From contig NZ_CP020947.1 of the NCBI RefSeq assembly GCF_000172795.2, positions 1,863,001 through 1,927,000 of the forward strand: a stretch of 64,000 nucleotides of DNA. The letters run 5' to 3'. This DNA is from Rhizobium sp. CIAT894 (GTDB taxonomy: Bacteria > Pseudomonadota > Alphaproteobacteria > Rhizobiales > Rhizobiaceae). The translations under genes were made by a program, and so were the position numbers. The notes under the pieces were generated by a model that saw only the letters and a program-made list of their open reading frames with translations, had not been told where the DNA came from and searched no databases. This document shows, piece by piece, positions 52,187-61,568 of the stretch. Positions within the stretch are counted from its first letter, which is position 1. Each line of letters starts with the position of its first letter.

Positions 52187-53470
52187 ATGCTCGATATCAA
52201 ATGGATCCGTGAGAATCCCGAAGCGCTCGATGCCGCCCTTGCCAAGCGCGGTGCGGAGCCTCTGGCCCAAAGTCTCGTCGCCCTCGATGAAAAGCGCCGG
52301 TCTGCCGTGCAGAAGGCGCAGGATTTGCTCTCCCGTCGCAACGCCGCCTCTAAGGAGATCGGTGCGGCCATGGCGCAGAAGAACGCTGAGCTGGCCGAAA
52401 AGCTGAAGGCCGAGGTCGCCGACATCAAGGAGACGCTGCCCGCAGCCGAGGAGGAAGAGCGCACGCTGTCCGCCGAGCTCAACGACGCTCTCTCGCGCAT
52501 CCCGAACGTGCCCTTCGACGACGTTCCCGTCGGTAAGGATGAGCACGATAATGCCGTCACGCGCATCGTCGGTGAAAAGCCGCGCTGGAACCATACGCCG
52601 AAGGAACACTTCGAGATCGGCGAAGCGCTCGGCTATATGGATTTCGAGCGCGCCGCCAAGCTCTCCGGCTCGCGCTTCACGGTTCTGACTGGGCCGCTCG
52701 CCAGGCTTGAGCGAGCGCTCGGCCAGTTCATGATCGATCTTCACACCCGCGAGCACGGCTATACCGAAGTCAGCTCGCCGCTGATGGTGCGCGCTGAGGC
52801 GCTGTTCGGCACCGGCAATCTGCCGAAATTCGAAGAGGATCTCTTCAAGACGACGGATGGCCGCTATCTCATTCCGACAGCCGAGGTGACGCTGACCAAC
52901 CTGGTGCGCGAGGAAATCCTCGATCAGGAGAAACTGCCGCTGCGTTTCACCGCATTGACGCCGTCTTTCCGTTCGGAGGCGGGCTCAGCCGGCCGCGACA
53001 CGCGCGGCATGCTGCGCCAGCACCAGTTCTGGAAATGCGAGCTCGTCTCGATCACCGATGCCGAAAGCTCGATTGCCGAGCATGAGCGCATGACCGCCTG
53101 CGCCGAAGAAGTGCTGAAGCGCCTCGGCCTGCATTTCCGCACGATGACCCTTTGCACCGGCGACATGGGTTTCGGCTCACGCAAGACCTACGACCTCGAA
53201 GTCTGGCTGCCGGGGCAGAATGCCTTCCGCGAAATTTCCTCCTGCTCGGTCTGCGGCGATTTCCAGGCCCGGCGCATGAATGCGCGCTATCGCGGCAAGG
53301 ACGACAAGAGCAACAGGTTCGTCCACACGCTGAACGGTTCCGGCACTGCCGTCGGCCGCTGCCTGATCGCTGTCCTGGAAAATTATCTGAACGAGGACGG
53401 TTCCGTCACGATTCCGGACGTTTTGCTGCCCTATATGGGCGGATTGACCAAGATCGAACGGGCGGCCTGA
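52187..53470 (+). CDS. serS: Serine--tRNA ligase
   Basis: The 427-residue class II synthetase has an N-terminal coiled-coil arm (about residues 30-100) that grips the long variable arm of tRNA-Ser, motif 2 in [17 protein letters not shown] and motif 3 in [17 protein letters not shown]. The start [14 protein letters not shown] is family-typical; an in-frame extension of 13 codons was dropped. It also charges tRNA-Sec where present. surE follows by 4 bases, so serS-surE-pcm form one unit. Confidence 0.97.
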   Translation: MLDIKWIRENPEALDAALAKRGAEPLAQSLVALDEKRRSAVQKAQDLLSRRNAASKEIGAAMAQKNAELAEKLKAEVADIKETLPAAEEEERTLSAELNDALSRIPNVPFDDVPVGKDEHDNAVTRIVGEKPRWNHTPKEHFEIGEALGYMDFERAAKLSGSRFTVLTGPLARLERALGQFMIDLHTREHGYTEVSSPLMVRAEALFGTGNLPKFEEDLFKTTDGRYLIPTAEVTLTNLVREEILDQEKLPLRFTALTPSFRSEAGSAGRDTRGMLRQHQFWKCELVSITDAESSIAEHERMTACAEEVLKRLGLHFRTMTLCTGDMGFGSRKTYDLEVWLPGQNAFREISSCSVCGDFQARRMNARYRGKDDKSNRFVHTLNGSGTAVGRCLIAVLENYLNEDGSVTIPDVLLPYMGGLTKIERAA

Positions 53471-53474
53471 GGCG

Positions 53475-54248
53475 ATGCGCATCCTGCTTACGAATGACGA
53501 CGGCATCCATGCTGAAGGCTTGGCTGCGCTGGAGCGGATTGCGCGCACGCTGTCCGACGATGTCTGGATCGTGGCGCCCGAGACCGACCAGAGCGGCCTT
53601 GCCCATTCGCTGAGCCTGTCCGAACCCCTGCGGCTGCGCAAGATTTCTGACAAGCATTTCGCGCTGCGCGGCACGCCGACCGATTGCGTCATCATGGGTA
53701 TCAGGCAGGTGATGGACATCAAGCCCGATCTCGTTCTCTCCGGCGTCAATTCGGGCTCGAACGTTGCCGACGATGTGACCTATTCCGGCACCATCGCCGG
53801 CGCCATCGAAGGCACGATGCAGGGCGTGCGCTCCTTCGCGCTCAGCCAGGCCTATCTCTATGAAGACGGTGCGCGCATCGTACCCTGGGAAGTCTGCGAG
53901 ACCCATGCGCCGGCTCTTCTGGAAAAACTGATGGTCCTGGATCTGCCGGAGGGCACGTTCCTCAATCTCAACTTTCCGAACTGCCGTCCCGATGAGGTCG
54001 ATGGCGCCGAGGTGACCATGCAGGGCAAACTCGCCTTCAACCTGCAGGTCGACGCTCGTTCCGATGGGCGGGGTTTCCCTTATTATTGGCTGAAGTTCGG
54101 TGAACGCGCCGGCGCCTTCATCGAAGGCACCGACATTCACGCGCTGAAGCATAACAAGATTTCGGTAACGCCTTTGAAACTGGATCTGACCGATTATTCC
54201 GTAACGGACCGCGTGGCGCGGGCCTTGGGATACGGAGCACAGGTTTGA
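53475..54248 (+). CDS. surE: 5'/3'-nucleotidase SurE
   Basis: The 257-residue protein begins [16 protein letters not shown], with metal ligands Asp8 and Asp9, followed by [20 protein letters not shown] and [20 protein letters not shown] (Ser and Asn ligands). SurE dephosphorylates nucleoside monophosphates. Its stop overlaps the start of the pcm gene, the classical surE-pcm pair, linked to stationary-phase survival. Confidence 0.96.
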   Translation: MRILLTNDDGIHAEGLAALERIARTLSDDVWIVAPETDQSGLAHSLSLSEPLRLRKISDKHFALRGTPTDCVIMGIRQVMDIKPDLVLSGVNSGSNVADDVTYSGTIAGAIEGTMQGVRSFALSQAYLYEDGARIVPWEVCETHAPALLEKLMVLDLPEGTFLNLNFPNCRPDEVDGAEVTMQGKLAFNLQVDARSDGRGFPYYWLKFGERAGAFIEGTDIHALKHNKISVTPLKLDLTDYSVTDRVARALGYGAQV

Positions 54249-54898
54249 CGGCAAGACTGGCGGAGAAGGAGGGCTTTGCGGCGCTCGTCCTCAGGTTGCG
54301 TGCCGCAGGCATCTCCGATCTTGATCTGCTGACGGCGGTCGAGCAGACGCAGCGCTCGCTCTTCGTGCCGCCGCAATTTGCAGATGACGCCTATTCGAGC
54401 CGGACGATCCCGATCGAATGCGGCTCCTTCCTTGAAGGCGTCGATTTTGTCGTCCGCATCCTGCATCACCTCAAGGTCAGACCAGGACAGCGCGTCCTCG
54501 AAATCGGCACCGGCAGCGGTTTTACCGCCGCCGTCATCGGCCGCATGGCCGAGCGTGTTCTGTCCATCGACCGCTACAGGACGCTGACGTCGGCCGCGCA
54601 GCGGCGCATGGAATCGCTTGGTCTGCGCAACGTCATCATCCGCCATGCCGATGGCAGTGCCGGCATGCAGGGAGAGGGCACCTTCGACCGCATCCTGGTG
54701 ACCGCGGCCTTCAACGCCATGCCCCGCTTTTATACCGACCAGCTGGTTTCCGGCGGCTCGATGATCGCGCCGCTGATGATCTCCGAGAACGAATGTCGCA
54801 TGGTGCGACTGACCAAAACCGGCAGCCGTTTCGAACGCGAGGAATTGTTCGAAGCACCCTATCTGCCGATCGTTCCGCGGCTTGCCTCGCTGCTGTAG
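54245..54898 (+). CDS. pcm: Protein-L-isoaspartate O-methyltransferase
   Basis: The 217-residue protein shows [20 protein letters not shown], the SAM motif [16 protein letters not shown] and [20 protein letters not shown]. It methylates L-isoaspartyl residues so that damaged proteins can be repaired. The start is a TTG overlapping the surE stop by four bases (TTGA), the same device as scpA-scpB. The substrate motif and position next to surE make it the canonical Pcm; the relative at 31626 is more divergent. Confidence 0.92.
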   Translation: MTARLAEKEGFAALVLRLRAAGISDLDLLTAVEQTQRSLFVPPQFADDAYSSRTIPIECGSFLEGVDFVVRILHHLKVRPGQRVLEIGTGSGFTAAVIGRMAERVLSIDRYRTLTSAAQRRMESLGLRNVIIRHADGSAGMQGEGTFDRILVTAAFNAMPRFYTDQLVSGGSMIAPLMISENECRMVRLTKTGSRFEREELFEAPYLPIVPRLASLL

Positions 54899-55150
54899 AC
54901 GCGGATGTTTCAGGCCGGATCGGGCCGAAATCTCAAATTCGCATCTGCATCGAAAAAAGAGAGGACGATGTCATCCGAAAACCGCTCGGACTTTTCCGTA
55001 TCGTGTTCGAAGCACTGCAATTTTTCATCCATAAGCTATGGTTATCAACTTCTCAAAAATATCGTACTGATTCCAGCATCTTAACCGCGTGGTAATACTA
55101 ACGCGTTTTAATAGACTCACAAATGGTTGCGTTCTCAGTGGGTCGAGTCA

Positions 55151-56746
55151 ATGCGTTTCAGTCTTTCGCCGAAGTTCGGAAAGTCCGCCGGTAATCTTCT
55201 GGTTGTGGGCCTGCTTGCAAGTGCCGCAACGGGCTGCAGTTCCGATGTAACACGGTTCGGCGGCTTGTTTTCTTCCTCCTCAGGGCAGGATCAGATCACC
55301 ACCAGTTCCATTCCGCGCAGGAGCGCCCCTCAGGGTGATCCGGTGCCGCGCGCCGATCTCGGCGGTTCTGCCGTTGCCAGCCAGTCGGGTTACGGTGGCG
55401 GCAATGGTGGGCTGAACCAGCCCTATCCGGCCAGCCCGAGCTACGATCCGGTCCGTACGTCGAGTGCACGCATGGCGTCCGCGCCGGTTTCGGTGCAGCG
55501 TTCCGAGCTGGCTGCGCCGACGGCGGCAGCACCTTCCCGGCAGCGGGAGAAGGAAGTCGCGCTCGCTCAGCCTTTCCCGGCCTCGCCCCAGGCTGAAAAG
55601 CACCGTTTGGTCGCTCCCGCCCAGCCGAAGGCAACGCCCGATCCTCTGACAACGGGCACGACGCCGAAGGTCTCCGGCTGGTCTGCAACCAATGCGCCTT
55701 CCGTGACGCTGCGTCCGGGTGAAAGTATCGCCACGCTCTCCCGGCGCTTCGGTGTTCCGGAAAATGAAATCCTGCGCGTTAACAGCCTGAAGACGGCATC
55801 GGCGGCCAAGCCCGGTCAGGCGATCCTGATCCCGACCTTCAATGGCGGCAATGCTGCCAAGGCGGCGTCGCAGACGGCCGATCTTTCCAAGCCCGGCAAG
55901 ATGCCGGAGCCGGTGAAGGCGCCCGAGCAAAACGTCGCCGTCGTTCCCGGCGCCAATTCCGCCCGCGACAAGACCATGGCGAGCGCCGATTCGACCGGCA
56001 AGCTTCCGGCCGGCGCCGGCAAGGATCCGAAAGCGCCTGCCGGCAGCTATGTCGTCAAGCAGGGCGATTCGCTGGCCAGGATCGCCAAGGCGACCGGTTC
56101 CAATATCGACGATCTCAAGGCCGCCAACAATCTTTCGGCCAACTCGCTGCGCGTCGGCCAGGCCTTGAAGATCCCGAGCGGCACTGCCGACAATATCAAG
56201 ACTGCATCGATCCCGGCCGAAAAGGCCGATCCGAAGCCGGCTCCGGCGGCGCCCGCCCAGCAGGTGGCCTCCGCTCAGCCAGCGCCCTACAAAGCGCCGG
56301 CCGCCACCCAGACGGTCGATGATGTCGAGAAGAAGTCTGACGTCAGCTCCGCCGCACCGGAATCGACCGGCATCGGCAAGTATCGCTGGCCGGTCCGCGG
56401 CCAGGTCATTGCTTCGTACGGCGCCAACGTCAACGGCAACCGCAATGACGGCATCGATATCTCGGTGCCGCAGGGCACGCCGATCAAGGCCGCCGAAAAC
56501 GGCGTCGTCATCTATGCCGGCAACGGCCTGAAGGAACTCGGCAACACGGTTCTCGTCCGTCATGACGACGGCACCGTCACCGTCTACGGCAATGCCGATA
56601 CGCTGAGCGTCACTCGCGGCCAGAAGATCCAGCGCGGCCAGACCGTCGCGGTCTCCGGCATGAGCGGCGACGTTAAGCAGCCACAGGTCCATTTCGAGGT
56701 GCGCAAGGACGCATCCCCGGTCAACCCGATGACTTTCCTGGAGTAG
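55151..56746 (+). CDS. LysM/LytM lipoprotein, probable amidase activator (DipM/NlpD-like)
   Basis: The 531-residue protein has a lipoprotein signal (LLVVGLLASAATGC, lipid-anchored Cys), two LysM peptidoglycan-binding repeats (PSVTLRPGESIATLSRRFGV and GSYVVKQGDSLARIAKATGS) and a C-terminal LytM domain (YRWPVRGQVIASYGANVNGN to QPQVHFEVRKDASPVNPM). Active LytM peptidases use His, Asp and an HxH pair: here the first His is replaced (RNDGIDIS) and the HxH reads QVH. This is typical of activators such as NlpD, EnvC and DipM, which recruit N-acetylmuramyl-L-alanine amidases at division. The ATG at 55151 was chosen over a TTG 24 bases upstream because it starts the signal directly. The A+T-rich 252 bases before it hold its promoter. 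Confidence 0.85.
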   Translation: MRFSLSPKFGKSAGNLLVVGLLASAATGCSSDVTRFGGLFSSSSGQDQITTSSIPRRSAPQGDPVPRADLGGSAVASQSGYGGGNGGLNQPYPASPSYDPVRTSSARMASAPVSVQRSELAAPTAAAPSRQREKEVALAQPFPASPQAEKHRLVAPAQPKATPDPLTTGTTPKVSGWSATNAPSVTLRPGESIATLSRRFGVPENEILRVNSLKTASAAKPGQAILIPTFNGGNAAKAASQTADLSKPGKMPEPVKAPEQNVAVVPGANSARDKTMASADSTGKLPAGAGKDPKAPAGSYVVKQGDSLARIAKATGSNIDDLKAANNLSANSLRVGQALKIPSGTADNIKTASIPAEKADPKPAPAAPAQQVASAQPAPYKAPAATQTVDDVEKKSDVSSAAPESTGIGKYRWPVRGQVIASYGANVNGNRNDGIDISVPQGTPIKAAENGVVIYAGNGLKELGNTVLVRHDDGTVTVYGNADTLSVTRGQKIQRGQTVAVSGMSGDVKQPQVHFEVRKDASPVNPMTFLE

Positions 56747-56767
56747 GTAGAGCGTACCAGGAAGCGC

Positions 56768-56794
56768 AAAAGCCCGGCCAACAGCCGGGCTTTT
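56768..56794 (+). terminator. Intrinsic terminator after the LysM/LytM gene
   Basis: The stem AAAAGCCCGGC / GCCGGGCTTTT with a 5-base loop reads into TTTTG. It also forms on the minus strand, where it would follow the small Cys-rich frame. Confidence 0.85.
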
Positions 56795-56795
56795 G

Positions 56796-56903
56796 TCATT
56801 TGGGGCATGTGCAGTTTCGGTCGCATGGATCTCCTGCCGGAAGGGTGAGTTGGCAGCACCTGCATTGGCGCAATTCGTCGTCAGAGATTATCTTTGTGCG
56901 CAT
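56796..56903 (-). CDS. Possible 35-residue cysteine-rich protein
   Basis: A short frame reads MRTKIISDDELRQCRCCQ, then LTLPAGDPCDRNCTCPK and TGA. Six cysteines (CRCC...C...CTC) could bind one or two metal ions. The stop lies 2 bases from a hairpin that can act as its terminator on this strand, which supports it; the ribosome binding site is poor, and longer in-frame starts upstream exist. It lies in the 276-base gap between the LysM/LytM gene and the fusion gene, opposite to both. No family is recognised. Confidence 0.4.
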   Translation of the reverse strand: MRTKIISDDELRQCRCCQLTLPAGDPCDRNCTCPK

Positions 56904-57022
56904 TGCAGGCATTGGCAGAGGCCGATGACGCATTATGCCTGATGTTCGGCGCATATGATGTCTACATTCCCGAAAGTTCAATTCACTATGCCTGGACCCT
57001 TTTGAAGACGGATAGGCAGCCC

Positions 57023-59998
57023 ATGACGAATATCGCCCAGATGCAGGAACAGCGTCTCGAAGCACTCCGACTGACGAATTCGGGCGCGCCTGAATTGCCG
57101 TCCAACCCGTTTTTCGGCGTCGGCCCGATCACGGATGCGACCACGGACGAAGTGGATAGCCGGCTGCGGCGCCTCGCCTTCGATGCGTGGATCGAAAAGA
57201 CCTATCGCAAGTTCGACGACAAGGGCAACGATATCGGCGGCTTCACCACGGCCGAGATTTCCCGCAGCATGCACCGCGGCTATCCGGCGGATAAAATCCT
57301 GACCGACATGATGCGGGCGATCCACACCTACTTCCATTTCCCGAAGACGAACCGCATGGCGGTGGGACTTGGCGGTGGCCACAGCGGCTACACCGTCTGC
57401 GTCCAGCATCTGATGAATGCCAACGACGCCAACCAGCGCGTCTATGTCGATACGCCCCGCCCGGAAAGCGATCCATCCCGGTCGGCCGGCTTCTTCCGTC
57501 AGTCCTGGGCCACGCAGCTGATCGAGATGCAGCGCTTCGCCGAAAAAGGCTGCGAGAGCCGTATCCATTTCGCTGCCTCCGAAGGCGTGATCCCGACGGC
57601 CGCTGAGCTCTCCGACCTCGGCGTATCGATCTTCGTCGGCGTCGGCCACGAGACCACCGGCGCCAATGCTTATACGAGCCGCGAGATCCACGAACTCTTG
57701 AACTGGATCGACCGCGATCCGGCAAACCACCACGCGGTATTCGACGCCACGTCGATGCTCGGCGCCATGCCCTGGGAGCCAGAGCTGGTCGATGCGGTGA
57801 TGGCAAAATGCTGCCTGTTCATGCCGTTCCAGAAGGCGATCGGCGGGATTTCCGGATATTTCGTTGCCTCCTTCACGCCGCATGCCCTGGCGCTTGTCGA
57901 GAAGAACCAGCAGGACCCTGCCTGGGCGATCCCGCGCCAGCTGAAGATCGCGCCGCCGATCGACGCGCGCCAGCCGCTTTCAGCCAAACGCTCCGTGGAT
58001 GCCGGCCCGTTCTACGATGCCGGGGAAGACCGCATGCTCGGCGGCGTCATCAACACCTACAGCGCGCTCGCCTTTGCCGAAACCACCTTCGGCCTCCTGC
58101 AGTCCGAGGCGCGGGTCGGCTCGGTTGTCGAGCTCAATCGGCGCTCTGCGGCCAATCGGGCGGTGATTGACGAGTGGGTGAAGTCGCATCCGCTGCTGTC
58201 TTTGACCGTTACCGATGCCGAACGGCGCGGTGCTGCCGTGACGCTTCTGAAGATCGAGGATGCCGGCATCACCGATCCAGCCATCCACGCTCGCATCATT
58301 GCCCGCTCGAAGCAGTTGCTCGGCTACGAGGGCATCACCCATCCGAACGGCGAGTTTGAACCCGGTCTGGACGCGGCGCGCTACGTCAATGCGTTCCCCG
58401 GAACGCCTGGCGACTACCGTGCCTGGGTCGGCGGCATCCGCGAGCCGGCAGATGTCGTGGCCCTCTTGGAAAACCTGCAATATGCCTATCTGCGCGCCAA
58501 GATCGTCGTTCTCGAAGAAGAGCTGGCGAAAGAGGGCATCACATTTGACGCGCCCGGCAACGCCGGTACAGCGGTCCGCAAGGACGATCCGCAACGCGCC
58601 TACAAGGTGCTGATCGCCGATCTGGTCGGCCTGCGCCTCGGCGCGGACGGCAAACCCGATCACAGCGAAATCCGGGCCTATGTCGAGGAAAAGGGCGGTG
58701 TCTTCCATGTTGGCTCGGCCGGCGACGGTTCGGCCCTGGAGAAGGGCCGCATCCATTTCTTCTATCAGCCGAACCTCAGCACCGAGGCGGAAATCCTGCC
58801 GCAAACCGACAAGGGGCAGTATGACGCCTTGATCGCGGCGGCGACCTTCATCCCCAAGGCTTCCGTCTTCCCGCTTGGCGGCGTGCGCATCGGCGCGGGA
58901 ACCGGCAACATGGGCTCGGCCTCCTGGGGCGGCGGCAACGGCGAAGGCGGTGAGGCGCCGCTGATGAATACCCCCGGCATCAACAGCCGGGCAACCGCTC
59001 AGATGGCTGTGAAGGCGATCCTCAAGGTCGTTCCCGATCTGCCGGTCGACAGGCTGCACCGGATGGTTGCCGCCGGCGATTTCGATACCGGGCGCCAGCT
59101 CAAGGATTTCCCGACGGCAAAGCTCGAGGGCCGGAAACTTGCCGTTCTCGGTTACGGCAATATCGGCCGTGAAGTCGCCAAGCTCGCCAAGGCTTTCGGC
59201 ATGAAGGTGGCGATCTACGCCCGCCAGCACCACAGGCGCTGGATCGAGGCCGAAGGCTTCGACTATGCCGCAAGCCCGGTCGAAGCGGCAAGCGGCGCCG
59301 ACGTACTCTCCGTGCATATCGGCCTTGGCCGCCTGGACGCATCGACCGGCATCTATTCCAATGCCGGCACCGTCGATGCGAAGGTTCTCGGTGCCATGAA
59401 GGACGGCGCCGTGCTGGTCAATTACGACCGCGGTGAAGTCGTCGATCCCTATGCGCTCGACGCAGCGCTTTCTTCCGGCAAGATCGCCCATGCCGCGATC
59501 GACGCCGACCTCTTCAAGGATGCTGCGACCGGCGCGCTCAGCGGACCGATGCTGCCGTACCTGCCGCTCGAAGAGCGTCATAAGGGCAAGCTGGAACTGC
59601 TGCCGCACGCCGCCGCCGATACCGATCATCCCTCGCGGGTGACCGGCGCCAAGCAGGCGGTCGACCAGATCTTCGACGTCATCCGCTTCAAGTCGGTCAC
59701 CAATCTCAAGGGCGACCTGCCCGAGGGTTACGTCTCGGCGGGCGGCCGCACCCCGGTCGGAATCGGCAAGGTGACGAAGCGGGTGGTGGGCGAGATCGGC
59801 GACAAGTCTGAGCTGCTTGCCGAATTGCGGCAGACCTCGGAAAAGGTCGCGGCCATTATCGGTGCGCTCTCGGCCGTCTCAGACCCGAACCACCGCGATC
59901 GGATCGTCGACCGTTACACCGGTCTGCTGGTCGAAAGCGCCGGCCGGCAGCGTGTCCTTCTTGAGCGGCTCGCTCTCTACGGACCGGCGGGAGAGTAA
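57023..59998 (+). CDS. Fusion of SerC-like aminotransferase and SerA-like 2-hydroxyacid dehydrogenase
   Basis: The 991-residue protein joins two enzymes. The N-terminal half (about residues 40-480) is an aminotransferase of the SerC-like fold, with the PLP lysine probably Lys271 in PFQKAIGGISGYF, plus GLGGGHSGYTVCVQHLMNAN and VFDATSMLGAMPWEPELVDA. The C-terminal half (about 540-990) is a D-2-hydroxyacid dehydrogenase, with NAD motif GYGNIGREVAKLAKAFGMKV near residue 710, GAVLVNYDRGEVVDPYALDA and the catalytic His region LELLPHAAADTDHPSRVTGA. SerA and SerC catalyse consecutive steps of phosphoserine synthesis, so coupled serine or related hydroxy-/amino-acid synthesis is the natural inference. 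ATG at 57023 was chosen by N-terminal composition. No frameshift joins the halves; they are one frame. Confidence 0.85.
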   Translation: MTNIAQMQEQRLEALRLTNSGAPELPSNPFFGVGPITDATTDEVDSRLRRLAFDAWIEKTYRKFDDKGNDIGGFTTAEISRSMHRGYPADKILTDMMRAIHTYFHFPKTNRMAVGLGGGHSGYTVCVQHLMNANDANQRVYVDTPRPESDPSRSAGFFRQSWATQLIEMQRFAEKGCESRIHFAASEGVIPTAAELSDLGVSIFVGVGHETTGANAYTSREIHELLNWIDRDPANHHAVFDATSMLGAMPWEPELVDAVMAKCCLFMPFQKAIGGISGYFVASFTPHALALVEKNQQDPAWAIPRQLKIAPPIDARQPLSAKRSVDAGPFYDAGEDRMLGGVINTYSALAFAETTFGLLQSEARVGSVVELNRRSAANRAVIDEWVKSHPLLSLTVTDAERRGAAVTLLKIEDAGITDPAIHARIIARSKQLLGYEGITHPNGEFEPGLDAARYVNAFPGTPGDYRAWVGGIREPADVVALLENLQYAYLRAKIVVLEEELAKEGITFDAPGNAGTAVRKDDPQRAYKVLIADLVGLRLGADGKPDHSEIRAYVEEKGGVFHVGSAGDGSALEKGRIHFFYQPNLSTEAEILPQTDKGQYDALIAAATFIPKASVFPLGGVRIGAGTGNMGSASWGGGNGEGGEAPLMNTPGINSRATAQMAVKAILKVVPDLPVDRLHRMVAAGDFDTGRQLKDFPTAKLEGRKLAVLGYGNIGREVAKLAKAFGMKVAIYARQHHRRWIEAEGFDYAASPVEAASGADVLSVHIGLGRLDASTGIYSNAGTVDAKVLGAMKDGAVLVNYDRGEVVDPYALDAALSSGKIAHAAIDADLFKDAATGALSGPMLPYLPLEERHKGKLELLPHAAADTDHPSRVTGAKQAVDQIFDVIRFKSVTNLKGDLPEGYVSAGGRTPVGIGKVTKRVVGEIGDKSELLAELRQTSEKVAAIIGALSAVSDPNHRDRIVDRYTGLLVESAGRQRVLLERLALYGPAGE

Positions 59999-60077
59999 CC
60001 CATGACGGCGTTGGATAAACGCTGATCATTCCGGCCTTCGGGTGTTGCTTGCAATGCCCGAGGCCTTGAACCCGGCT

Positions 60078-60117
60078 AAAGCGCGTCGCACCGAACCTGG
60101 TTCACGCGGCGCGCTTT
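60078..60117. repeat. Palindromic intergenic element, rhizobial type
   Basis: The arms AAAGCGCGTCGC (60078-60089) and GCGGCGCGCTTT (60106-60117) pair with one G-T, with a 16-base loop. Words of the AAAGCGCGTCGC kind are common in rhizobial intergenic palindromes. It stands between two convergent genes (fusion enzyme and DUF815 ATPase) and could stop both transcripts. Confidence 0.6.
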
Positions 60118-60122
60118 GGCTT

Positions 60123-60995
60123 TCAGGCCCTGTCGATGTGAACGCGCATGCGTCCGGCAAGATCCTGAATATATTGCCAGGCGACGCGGCCGGAGCGCGC
60201 GCCGCGCGTCGTCGCCCATTCCAGCGCCTCGGCATGCATCCTGTCGCGTTCGAGCCCGAGCTTGAAGTGATCGGCATAGCCGTCGATCATGCCGAGATAG
60301 TCTTCCTGGCTGCATTTGTGGAAGCCGAGCCAAAGGCCGAATCGGTCGGATAGCGAAACCTTCTCTTCGACCGCCTCAGACGGATTGATCGCCGTCGACT
60401 GCTCGTTTTCCATCATATGGCGCGGCAGGAGATGGCGCCGGTTGGATGTGGCATAGAAGAGGACATTGTCCGGCCGCCCCTCGACGCCGCCGTCGAGTGC
60501 CGCCTTCAGCGACTTGTAGGCGGTGTCGTCGTGGTCGAAGGAGAGGTCGTCGCAGAAGACGATGACGCGGTAGGGCGTGTCCTTCAGAAGATCGAGCAGG
60601 GTGGGGAGGCTCGCAATATCCTCGCGATGGACTTCGACCAGCTTCAGCGCGACGCCGCTTTCACCCCGGACATCCTCGTGCACGGCCTTAACAAGCGAGG
60701 ATTTGCCCATGCCGCGTGCGCCCCAGAGCAGCACATTGTTGGCGGCATAACCCTCGGCGAAACGCACCGTATTTTCATGCAGGATATCGCGCACGTGATC
60801 GACACCGCGGATGAGCTTCAGCGCCACCCGGTTCGGCTTTTTCACAGGTTGCAGGTGCTGGCGCATCGGCGCCCAGACGAAACAGTCCGCCGCATCCCAG
60901 TCGTTGACGGCAGGCGCCGGCCCGGCAAGGCGCTGAACGGCATCGGCGAGCCGCTTCAGTTCGGCAAGCAGGGCGGTGTTGATTTCCTCGGTCAT
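60123..60995 (-). CDS. DUF815 family P-loop ATPase
   Basis: The 290-residue AAA-type protein has Walker A GARGMGKS at residues 92-99 (NNVLLWGARGMGKSSLVKAV), Walker B in VIVFCDDLSFDHDD and a sensor region in VLFYATSNRRHLLPR. Family members are found widely in proteobacteria but have no assigned role. The ATG at 60995 gives the family N-terminus MTEEINTALLAELKRLADAV; an upstream extension of 34 codons was dropped. It is divergent from yajC over 177 bases and convergent with the fusion gene. Confidence 0.88.
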   Translation of the reverse strand: MTEEINTALLAELKRLADAVQRLAGPAPAVNDWDAADCFVWAPMRQHLQPVKKPNRVALKLIRGVDHVRDILHENTVRFAEGYAANNVLLWGARGMGKSSLVKAVHEDVRGESGVALKLVEVHREDIASLPTLLDLLKDTPYRVIVFCDDLSFDHDDTAYKSLKAALDGGVEGRPDNVLFYATSNRRHLLPRHMMENEQSTAINPSEAVEEKVSLSDRFGLWLGFHKCSQEDYLGMIDGYADHFKLGLERDRMHAEALEWATTRGARSGRVAWQYIQDLAGRMRVHIDRA

Positions 60996-61172
60996 CGCAG
61001 GCCTCCTGTGTTTCGCTGCGGGGTACCATGGCGTTTTGTCGGCGGAAAGGTTATGAGGCAGCGGAATCGGTACTGTTTCCGGCTGTTTCTGTTGCATTCA
61101 TCGAAGCGGCAATTATAGTCCGGCAACCTGAAAAAGAGGCGGAGTTCCGCCGCCAAGCCTGAGGAGTTTAGC

Positions 61173-61520
61173 ATGTTCATCACCCCGGCATTCGCCCAGA
61201 GCGCGACCGACACCGCAACCGGTTTCGGCGGCTCTGGTTTCGAAATGATCATCCTGTTCGTGCCGCTGATGGTCGTCTGGTACTTCCTGCTGATCCGTCC
61301 GCAGCGAGCACAGGCAAAAAAGCGTGAGGAAACCCTGAAGGCAATCCGCCGCGGCGACCAGGTCGTCACCGGTGGTGGTCTCGTCGGCAAAGTCACCAAG
61401 GTCGTCGACGACAAGGAAGTCGAAGTCGAGATCGCCGACGGCGTTCGCGTTCGCATCGTCCGCAGCGGCATTTCGGACGTTCGCGTCAAGGGTGAACCAG
61501 TCAAGGCCGACGCAGCGTAA
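61173..61520 (+). CDS. yajC: Preprotein translocase subunit YajC
   Basis: The 115-residue protein has one membrane helix (FEMIILFVPLMVVWYFLLIR) and then PQRAQAKKREETLKAIRRGD and VVTGGGLVGKVTKVVDDKEV, the YajC core. It binds SecDF and assists Sec-dependent export. GAGGAG lies 7 bases before the ATG. secD/F follows 48 bases later on the same strand, the conserved yajC-secDF order. Confidence 0.96.
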   Translation: MFITPAFAQSATDTATGFGGSGFEMIILFVPLMVVWYFLLIRPQRAQAKKREETLKAIRRGDQVVTGGGLVGKVTKVVDDKEVEVEIADGVRVRIVRSGISDVRVKGEPVKADAA

Positions 61521-61568
61521 CAAGCGATAACGGCAGGACAGCCGCCGGATCGGAAGATCGTCGAGAGA

